Below are positions 28,201 through 39,500 of a stretch of DNA of 64,000 nt, piece after piece; position 1 is the stretch's first letter, and every line of letters begins with the position of its first letter. A model generated the notes under the pieces. That model ran no database searches. It was not told the DNA's origin and saw only the letters and a program-made list of their open reading frames with translations. Location: the NCBI GenBank assembly GCA_029465975.1, contig CM055728.1, positions 2,776,356 to 2,840,355 on the forward strand, read 5' to 3'. The position numbers and the translations under genes are program-made. Source of the DNA: Dallia pectoralis. Its lineage: Eukaryota; Chordata; Actinopteri; Esociformes; Umbridae.

Positions 28201-30539
28201 ACATACATTGGGGCATATCAATGTTTAACATTATTTTTCCTAAAAATAAAAGGCCTACTAGATTAAAATTAAGCATAAAAGACAATGCATGAAACATGAT
28301 ATTTAAGAGGGTTAAATGTCCCGGTTATAATGTCTTCTTCACCTCGTGTTTCCTGGTTTTTCATACCTTCACGAACACATCCCTGTTTGTGAGTCATTGT
28401 TGTATGTGATGTCCTGTTATGGCGAGGTCACAAGGTCAATCACAGATGCACTTGAGATGTTGAGACCTTTAATAATCACTAGAAGGTGTTTTGTTGATTA
28501 TGAGATCAGCATTTCACATGCTGAGTCTGTCTGAAACTGTCTACAGTGGTATGGAGTTGTCAGAGCTCCCTCGGAGGCCATTCTACCGTCACCTGCTGGC
28601 AGGCTTCTGCAAACGTCTTCACCGGCGTTCTAAGCTGCCATCGTTCCTTCCCCCATCACATTAGTGTCCGGTCTCATCATCGCTAACACCTGGTGCCCAT
28701 TCCCTCATTAGTAGAGTATATAGGTCCCCTGTGTTTGGTCATGTCTTTGTGTCGTATTCTTCAATGTTACGTGAGATTGTTGTGATTCACTGTTTGCTAT
28801 CGTCTGTTTAGCGAGTCGTGACACACTGATCGTTATTCATATGCGCTGTGTCGCAAGGTTCTGGATTAGTATAATGTACGAGTATGTACTGTTGTTTACG
28901 TGTTGACTGTGAAGTGTCTTCATTAAATATATCAACGCTGCGCGTTCCTGCAAAATACACCTCACTAAACCGTGACAGGAGTTATTAAGCCCAACAGTCA
29001 TTGACCTTGACCACATGGATATAAAAATCACCAATCAATTAGACAGTATTAATCAGTGCAAATAATTGACAGTAGGTCAACAATTTGCGGAATGATTTGG
29101 TGGACTGTGATTGGTTTAAAGCAGGTTGCAGTGCCAGTAAGATCCAACACCCGTTCTCCCTTATTTGGATTGAAGACACTCATTATGTTGTCCTCTCATC
29201 TGTTGCCTTATTCAGTGCCCCTATTCAAGTTCCATCTTTCTTAGTGTATCTTGATAGTGTTGAATAAAGTACATTTTTAGGGTTCCACCTTAGTGATTTA
29301 GCTTCGGTTTTGTTACATATTTGTTATTTCATTAAATGTCCTTCGTTCTCCCTGACCTTGTGTCCTGCTTCTTTGTTAAATATTACACTTGCATTAATAA
29401 ATGTCGCTTAATAAGGCAGCTACTCCACCCCCTTTCCTGTCAGCTCTAACAGCATCAATTACGTAATCATTTGGTGGGACTGACTCTATAAGAAATGCCG
29501 GGTCAGTTACTTTTATCTAGACATGTCTCAGTAAATAAGAACATGAAATGAAGTTTATGAATACTAACAAGATGAATAAGAATTGACTTGTTGTTTGATT
29601 GCGATCTAACATTTAGGAGAGCAGGTTTATTAATTGCAAATTGTTTGTTGTTTATGTAATGCGATATCATATTAATATGGAGTTTAATTCATTACTGTGC
29701 TAGTATAGAAAAGGATTAGATAATGGGACATCCATTTTTCCCCAATAACATATTTTTCTCACTGGTTCGGCCACACAGCCTTGGGCTGGTTTGGAACCAC
29801 TTCTGGTAAATCTGAAAACATGCTATTTTGTGTGCAGCATCTTTTAGCGGTTATGTCTTTTCTAATTGTTTCTACAGCACAGGAGAGGACTACATTACAG
29901 ATGTTCCCTATCCAGCTGTGAGAATCAGAGCAGGTAAATAACCAAGTGTTTCTCACAATAAACATTAATGTAATTCTGATGTAGACGCTCCAACTATAAG
30001 CCAAAGCCATGCTATTTTACTATAAAATATGACTGAACACAAGCATATAGTATGTCAATATAGGTATATGCATTTATCTGTGGCAGATAGTATTTTTGTA
30101 TTTGTGTGTGGGTTTTTCTTAGTGGCCGATAGTATTTAACTATTGTGTGTGTGTGTGTGTGTGTTTTGTATCTAACTATTGTATTTGTGTGTGTGTTTTG
30201 TATCTAACTATTGTATTTGTGTGTGTGTGTGTTTTGTATCTAACTATTGTTTATTTGTGTGTGTGTTTTGTATCTAACTATTGTATTTGTGTGTGTGTGT
30301 GTTTTGTATCTAACTATTGTATTTGTGTGTGTGTGTGTGTGTTTTGTATCTAACTACTGTATTTTGTGTGTGGGGGTTTTGTATCTAACTATTGTATTTG
30401 TGTGTGTGTGTGTTTTGTATCTAACTATTGTTTATTTGTGTGTGTGTTTTGTATCTAACTATTGTATTTTGTGTGTGTGTGTGTTTTGTATCTAACTATT
30501 GTATTTGTGTGTGTGTGTGTTTTGTATCTAACTATTGTA

Positions 30540-30577
<38 letters not shown>

Positions 30578-33500
30578 GTATCTAACTACTGTATTTTGTG
30601 TGTGGGGGTTTTGTCAGGTGGTCTTGATGGAATGAGCTTGGAAACTGAGGGTTATGTGCCAACTACAGAAACCCCACTCCGAAGATTACTGAAGGTAGAG
30701 GTCTCTCTCACCACTGCTCTCTCTCTCTCACCACTGCTCTCTCTCTCACCACTGCTCTCTCTCTCTCACCACTGCTCTCTCTCTCACCACTGCTCTCTCT
30801 CTCTCACCACTGCTCTCTCTCTCTCTCACCACTGCTCTCTCTCTCACCACTGCTCTCTCTCTCTCTCACCACTGCTCTCTCTCTCTCACCACTGCTCTCT
30901 CTCTCTCACCACTGCTCTCTCTCTCTCACCACTGCTCTCTCTCTCTCACCACTGCTCTCTCTCTCTCTCACCACTGCTCTCTCTCACCACTGCTCTCTCT
31001 CTCTCTCACCACTGCTCTCTCTCACCACTGCTCTCTCTCTCACCACTGCTCTCTCTCACCACTGCTCTCTCTCACCACTGCTCTCTCTCTCACCACTGCT
31101 CTCTCTCTCTCTCACCACTGCTCTCTCTCACCACTGCTCTCTCTCTCACCACTGCTCTCTCTCTATCACCACTGCTCTCTCTCTCTCACCACTGCTCTCT
31201 CTCACCACTGCTCTCTCTCTCTCACCACTGCTCTCTCTCTCTCACCACTGCTCTCTCTCTCTCACCACTCTCTCTCTCTCTCACCACTGCTCTCTCTCTC
31301 TCACCACTGCTCTCTCTCTCACCACTGCTCTCTCTCTCACCACTGCTCTCTCTCTCTCACCACTGCTCTCTCTCTCTCACCACTGCTCTCTCTCACCACT
31401 GCTCTCTCTCTCTCTCTCCACTGCTCTCTCTCTCACCACTGCTCTCTCTCTCTCTCACCACTGCTCTCTCTCTCACCACTGCTCTCTCTCACCACTGCTC
31501 TCTCTCTCCACTGCTCTCTCTCACCACTGCTCTCTCTCTATCACCACTGCTCTCTCTCTATCACCACTGCTCTCTCTCTCTCTCACCACTGCTCTCTCTC
31601 TCTCACCACTGCTCTCTCTCTCACCACTGCTCTCTCTCTCACCACAGCTCTCTCTCTCTCACCACTGCTCTCTCTCTCTCACCACTGCTCTCTCTCTCAC
31701 CACAGCTCTCTCTCTCTCACCACTGCTCTCTCTCTCTATCACCACTGCTCTCTCTCTCTCTCTCTCTCACCACTGCTCTCTCTCTCTATCACCACTGCTC
31801 TCTCTCTCTCTCTCTCTCACCACTGCTCTCTCTCACCACTGCTCTCTCTCTCTCACCACTGCTCTCTCTATCACCACTGCTCTCTCTCTCTCACCACTGC
31901 TCTCTCTATCACCACTGCTCTCTCTCTCTCTCACCACTGCTCTCTCTCTCTCTCACCACTGCTCTCTCTCTCACCACAGCTCTCTCTCTCTCTCACCACT
32001 GCTCTCTCTCTCTCACCACTGCTCTCTCTCTCTCACCACTGCTCTCTCTATCACCCCTGCTCTCTCTCTCTCTCACCACTGCTCTCTCTCTATCACCACT
32101 GCTCTCTCTCTCTCTCACCACTGCTCTCTCTCTCTCACCACTGCTCTCTCTCTCTCTCTCTCACCACTGCTCTCTCTCTCTCACCACTGCTCTCTCTCTC
32201 TCTCACCACTGCTCTCTCTATCACCACTGCTCTCTCTCTCTCTCACCACTGCTCTCTCTCTCTCTCTCACCACTGCTCTCTCTCTCTCTCTCTCACCACT
32301 GCTCTCTCTCTCTCTCTCACCACTGCTCTCTCTCTCTCGCCACTGCTCTCTCTCTCTCACCACTGCTCTCTCTCTCTCACCACTGCTCTCTCTCTCTCAC
32401 CACTGCTCTCTCTCTCTCACCACTGCTCTCTCTCTCTCCACTGCTCTCTCTCACCACTGCTCTCAATTCAATTCAATTCAATTCAGCTTTATTGGCATGA
32501 AAGTTACAAATGAACAATATTGCCAAAGCACTTTACAATGTAATTACAATTAAACATATGTACATTAACATTAATCAGTTACAAGGTAGTAAAGATGTGT
32601 GTGGATGTGTTAAGAATGTTGGGTCAACTGGCTGTCCCTACGGGTGTGGCATGATGCGACATATTTTGCCCCATAGACGACATATTGGTCTATCTCACCC
32701 AGTATGTATTTCATTTTCTCTATTTCGTTTGTTTCTCTAAATTGTTTATGCTTATCCTCGATTTGGGAAAAGAAAGTGGCCCGCAGATCAGCATAGTACT
32801 CACACTCTAAGAGAAAGTGTGCTTCTGTTTCAACTCTGCTCTGTTGGCAGAGTAAGCACAGCCTGGCATCTCTGGGTTGCCAGATTTGTCTATGACGCCT
32901 GGTCTCTATGGCCAGGCTGTGCTCGCTGAGTCTATACATAGTTAAAGTTTTCCTCAGTTTTCTATCAGTCACAGTGGTCAGATAGTTTGCCACTGTGTAC
33001 TGTCTGTTTAGAGCCAAATAGCATTGGAGTTTACTTTGATTTTTTGTAATGTCTTTCCAATAAGAGATATACTTTTCCTTTTGTTTTTTGCTAATTTGGT
33101 TGGGCCAGATTGTCTGAGGGTTATTTGGGTTAGGGTTGGTCTGAGAATTTAGTCTCAGAATCAACTGACTAAGGTGACTCTTCTCTATGGTCGCTTCTTG
33201 GCATTGGAGAGCTTTGTGGTGGTAAGAGTTGGGGTCACTTGTTTTTAAATGATTATAAAATGTGGTGGCTCGTTTTTGGATATTTATTAAAAGAGGGAAT
33301 TGGCCTAATTCTGCTCTGCATGCGTTGTTTGGGGTTTTTCTCTGTACTCTAAGGATACTCTTACATAGTTCTGCATGTAGAATCTCAATTGGGTGTTGGT
33401 CCCATTTTTCAAACTCTTGTTTGGTAAGCGGACCCCATACTTCACTTCCATATAATGCAATTGGTTCAATTATTGATTTGAATATTTTTAGCCAGATCCT

Positions 33501-36500
33501 AATTGGTATGTCTAATTTGATATTTCTTTTGATGGCATAAAAAGCTCTTCTTGCTTTGTCTCTCAGTTCATTCACAGCCAGGTTGAAGTTTCCCGTGGAG
33601 CTTATTTTTAGTCCTAAATATGTGTAGGTGTGAGTGTGTTCTATGTGTGTGGGGCCCAATAGAAAGGTGTATCTGTTTTTTTGGCATCTGGATCTTTTCT
33701 GGAATATCATAATTTTTGTCTTTTTTAAGTTGACTGACAATGCCCAGTTCTGGCAGAATTGATGTAGAATGTCTAAGTGTTGCTGTAGGCCTTCTTTTGT
33801 TGGTGATAGTAGGACCAAATCATCTGCATATAAAAGGCATTTTATTTGGATGTCTTCAAGGGTGAGTCCAGGGGCTGTTGATTCCAAAAGTCTTTTGGTC
33901 AATTCATTAATATAGATGTTAAACAGGGTTGAGCTCATGTTGTTTCCTTGCTTAACACCACGCCCTTGGGTAAAGTAATCTGTTTGTTTTTGTCCAATTT
34001 TTACTGCGCACTTGTTGTTTTTGTACATTGATTTAATTATGTCATAGGTTAGTCCACCTACACCACTTTCCATTATTTTTAGTAAAATTCCTTCGTGCCA
34101 AATTGAGTCAAATGCTTTTCGAAAGTCTATAAAACAGGAGAAAATCTTTGTTTTGTTTTGATTTACATGTTTGTCAATAAGGGTGTGAAGCGTGTAAATA
34201 TGGTCTGATGTTCGGTTGTTCGGTAGGAATCCAATCTGGCTTTTGCTTAGGACATTGTGTTCATTTAGATAATGTAGTAATCTGCTGTTTATGATGGCAC
34301 AGAAACGTTTGCCCAGGTTGCTGTTGACACAAATGCCACGATAGTTGTTAGGATCATATTTGTCACCATTTTTATGAATTGGTGTAATAAGTCCTTGGTT
34401 CCAGGTGTCTGGAAAATAGCCTACACTCAGTACTTTATTAAAAAGTTTTAGTATGGCAGTGGTACATTTATGACTAGTGTATTTTATCATTTCATTTAGT
34501 ATGCCATCTGTACCACATGCTTTTTTGTTTTTAAGGGTTTTTATTTTTTCTATTATTTCATTTTCTGTTATTGGGAAGTCCAGAGGATTTTGACTGTCTT
34601 TAATAGTGAATTCAAGTGTTTTAAGTTTTTCATAGTTTTCTTTTTGTTTCGGATTCATAGTTATGTTTTCGTAAAGTTCTTCAAAGTGATTTTTCCATAT
34701 GTCACCATTTTGAATAGCCAATTCTTCTCGATGTGGTTTATTTAGGGAATTCCAGTTTTGCCAGAACTTGTTTGAATCAATGGATTCTTCAATTTCAGTT
34801 AGTTGATTTTTAATGTGTTGTGCTTGTTTTGTTCTCAGGGTCTGTTTGTATTCCTTAAGGGTTTCCCAGTATTGTTGGCGTAGATATTGATTGTCTGGTT
34901 CTCTATGTTTTTGGTTGGATAGATTTCTTAGTTTCTTCCTTATGGACCTGCAATTATAATCAAACCATTTCTCACTATTATTGTTTATTTTACTGTGTTT
35001 GGACGTCTTTTTTAATTCAGATAAGGATGCTAATTTGTCAAATATTTCATTGACGTTTTGTACGGCTAGATTTACACCATCTTTATCATGAGGGTATTTG
35101 TTGGTCAAGAAATTGTCTAGGAGGGCTTGAATCTGTTCATTATCAAATGACTTTAGGTATTTTTCTAGACTATCATTACTCCATCTATAAGGTTGATTAG
35201 TCTTGTGTAACTTATAGGGCTTTTCTGCGTTATGGTTTGTTTCTGCCTTTTCAGATATATAGTAATTTTGCTGTGGTCTGATATTGGTGTGAGTGGGCTG
35301 ACTGTGAATGCATTGAGAGACACTGGGTCAAGGTCTGTGATTATATAATCTACAGTACTACTACCAAGAGGTGAGCTGTATGTATAGAGACACTGGGTCA
35401 AGGTCTGTGATTATATAATCTACAGTACTACTACCAAGAGGTGAGCTGTATGTATAGAGACACTGGGTCAAGGTCTGTGATTATATAATCTACAGTACTA
35501 CTACCAAGAGGTGAGCTGTATGTATAGAGACACTGGGTCAAGGTCTGTGATTATATAATCTACAGTACTACTACCAAGAGGTGAGCTGTATGTATAGAGA
35601 CACTGGGTCAAGGTCTGTGATTATATAATCTACAGTACTACTACCAAGAGGTGAGCTGTATGTATAGAGACACTGGGTCAAGGTCTGTGATTATATAATC
35701 TACAGTACTACTACCAAGAGGTGAGCTGTATGTATAGAGACACTGGGTCAAGGTCTGTGATTATATAATCTACAGTACTACTACCAAGAGGTGAGCTGTA
35801 TGTATAGAGACACTGGGTCAAGGTCTGTGATTATATAATCTACAGTACTACTACCAAGAGGTGAGCTGTATGTATAGAGACACTGGGTCAAGGTCTGTGA
35901 TTATATAATCTACAGTACTACTACCAAGAGGTGAGCTGTATGTATAGAGACACTGGGTCAAGGTGATTATATTATTATATTATTATAGATTATATAATCT
36001 ACAGTACTACTACCAAGAGGTGAGCTGTATGTATAGAGACACTGGGTCAAGGTCTGTGATTATATAATCTACAGTACTACTACCAAGAGGTGAGCTGTAT
36101 GTATAGAGACACTGGGTCAAGGTCTGTGATTATATAATCTACAGTACTACTACCAAGAGGTGAGCTGTATGTATAGAGACACTGGGTCAAGGTCTGTGAT
36201 TATATAATCTACAGTACTACTACCAAGAGGTGAGCTGTATGTATAGAGACACTGGGTCAAGGTCTGTGATTATATAATCTACAGTACTACTACCAAGAGG
36301 TGAGCTGTATGTATAGCGCCCAAATGATTATATTATTATATTATTATAGATTATATAATCTACAGTACTACTACCAAGAGGTGAGCTGTATGTATAGAGA
36401 CACTGGGTCAAGGTCTGTGATTATATAATCTACAGTACTACTACCAAGAGGTGAGCTGTATGTATAGAGACACTGGGTCAAGGTCTGTGATTATATAATC

Positions 36501-39500
36501 TACAGTACTACTACCAAGAGGTGAGCTGTATGTATAGAGACACTGGGTCAAGGTCTGTGATTATATAATCTACAGTACTACTACCAAGAGGTGAGCTGTA
36601 TGTATAGAGACACTGGGTCAAGGTCTGTGATTATTTAATCTACAGTACTACTACCAAGAGGTGAGCTGTATGTATAGCGCCCAAATGATTATATTATTAT
36701 ATTATTATAGATTATATAATCTACAGTACTACTACCAAGAGGTGAGCTGTATGTATAGAGACACTGGGTCAAGGTCTGTGATTATATAATCTACAGTACT
36801 ACTACCAAGAGGTGAGCTGTATGTATAGAGACACTGGGTCAAGGTCTGTGATTATATAATCTACAGTACTACTACCAAGAGGTGAGCTGTATGTATAGAG
36901 ACACTGGGTCAAGGTCTGTGATTATATAATCTACAGTACTACTACCAAGAGGTGAGCTGTATGTATAGCGCCCAAATGATTATATTATTATATTATTATA
37001 GATTATATAATCTACAGTACTACTACCAAGAGGTGAGCTGTATGTATAGAGACACTGGGTCAAGGTCTGTGATTATATAATCTACAGTACTACTACCAAG
37101 AGGTGAGCTGTATGTATAGCGCCCAAATGATTATATTATTATATTATTATAGATTATATAATCTACAGTACTACTACCAAGAGGTGAGCTGTATGTATAG
37201 AGACACTGGGTCAAGGTCTGTGATTATATAATCTACAGTACTACTACCAAGAGGTGAGCTGTATGTATAGCGCCCAAATGATTATATTATTATATTATTA
37301 TAGATTATATAATCTACAGTACTACTACCAAGAGGTGAGCTGTATGTATAGAGACACTGGGTCAAGGTCTGTGATTATATAATCTACAGTACTACTACCA
37401 AGAGGTGAGCTGTATGTATAGCGCCCAAATGATTATATTATTATATTATTATAGATTATATAATCTACAGTACTACTACCAAGAGGTGAGCTGTATGTAT
37501 AGCGCCCAAAAGAGTCTCCTCTTAGTCTTCCATTAACTATGCATAGACCCAGTGTTCGACAGAGTTGCAGTAGTTCTTTCCCATTTTTGTTTTTTATTTT
37601 ATCAAAGTTCTTCCTAGAAGGGTATGAGGGGAGGGGAATGCTGATGTTTGTATTCATGTGTTTATCTCCCTGTGTGTCTAAGGTGTCTGGATCTTCTCCG
37701 GTTCTAGCATTAAGATCCCCAGTGATTATTACATTTCCTTGGGCTTGATATTTACTGATCTCCTCTTCTAATATAGAGAAGCTTTCCTCGTTGTAGTAAG
37801 GTGATTCTGAAGGGGGGATATAGGCAGCACATAAGAATATATTTTTATCACTGGAGGTAGCCTCTTTTTTGATTTTCAGCCAAATAAAGAATTCTTCTGT
37901 TTTGATTATTTCAATTGCGTGAGTTAGTTCTGTTTTGAACCAGATCAGCATTCCTCCTGAGTCTCTGCCACGGTTGACTCCTTTTAGTTTAGTAGATGGG
38001 ACAATAATCTCCCTGTAGCCTAAAGGACAGCCAGTTGGTCCGTTTCTATTCCATGTTTCTTGAAGAACAATAACATCAGAATCGAGAACTTCTCTAATAA
38101 AATCAATATTTTGGCTTTTAAGACCGAAAGTAGATCTTATACCTTGGATGTTCCAGCACGAAATAGTAAATGACTTGAGATCCATAGATTTAAGGATGAT
38201 ATTTGCAGTATCTAAGATGAGACAAACACTCAAAAACACTAATTATACTATTTCAACAGTCAACAAGTAAGTATTCTTATTAGGTCTATAATATGAGAGA
38301 CAATATTTGCAGGGGTGTCTTCCTTTTTACCCTTCATTAGTTCGTCAGATGAGAACAAAGCAGGTTTACCATTTGACATAGTACATCTTGTAGTTGCTGG
38401 GATGTGTGGTTCGAGGTTGAGGTCTGTATAGGGGTTGGGTTTGTTACTCCACTCACAGTTTCTGCGTATGTCCGTCTGTCTGTTTGTCTTTCTTGTTGGA
38501 TTGGGGGGGGCTAGGAGTGCCTTAGGTCTGACTGGGTGAGGTTCATATCTATAGTTGGTTGGAGTGGGATTTAATTGAGGTGTGAGGTTGTGAGGTTGGC
38601 GATCTTCTTCTCTCAGCAGGGGGGCTTTGTCTCTGAATCTCATGGGGTGTCTGATTGGTCTTGGAGGTGTAGGAGCTGCTCCATTGCTCCTGTGGGATAT
38701 AGTGGTCTGGCGTCCCAGGGATACGTCTTTCAATGTTTTTGCGAAACTGGGAATTACTTCTTTGTAGAGATGGACATGGTCATAGAGGCAGTCCAGGTTA
38801 AGGGTGGGATAGTGGGCCAGGTGGACATTTGGTTTCAGGGCACAATCTCTGGATAGCCTGGCGTTGATACGTTGGATAGTGGCTGGGTGGATGTCAGTCC
38901 TCGGTAGAAGGGTTGACACCACTATTTTTGTGTTCGGGAAAGTGGAGGTGGCCTTTTCTATTACCTTGTTTAGTGATGTGGCCACTCTTTCTTGTTGTGC
39001 ATGTAGTTCATTGGTTCCAGTGTGGATAATGATGTGGCTTGGTGATCCTAGTTGGGTTTCATTGAGGAGCTCCATTGCACTTTGGGTTGTAGGGCACCAC
39101 ATCTTTTTAGCTTTCTGCTGAGGGAAAAGTTTGTTTTCTTGAAGAAATTTTCCATTTGAGTCCATCAGTAGGATGATGTCAGTTTGCTTGTTCTCTGGTC
39201 TTGATGGAGAAGTGTGGAGGTTGGTAGATGTTTGGGCTGCTGTGAGAGGGGTGGGTGGGTTAGATGGGGGGCTGCTGGTTGTTGGTATGGGGAGGGGGCT
39301 GTGAGGTCGGGTGATGTGCAGTGGTGTGGTGGTGGGAGGAGCTGTGGTGGAAGATGTTGGTTGAGTAACACTTATCTGGTTGGTTGAGGTGGGTTCCTCA
39401 CTGATACTCAGGCAGATCTCCAGATGGGTGTGCAGTTGAGTAACACTTATCTGGTTGGTTGAGGTGGGTTCCTCACTGATACTCAGGCAGATCTCCAGAT

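Noticed and set aside
30428..32500. 690-codon frame of Ser/Leu/His repeats, and similar frames at 40862-42052
   Set aside because: Translation of a CT-rich minisatellite in several overlapping frames at once; low-complexity and interrupted by the LINE. The true coding part is only exon 3 at 30618-30694.
33262..33540. Plus-strand frames inside the LINE (also 37539-37748, 38575-39121, 39794-39979)
   Set aside because: Opposite-strand shadows of intact LINE ORF1 and ORF2.
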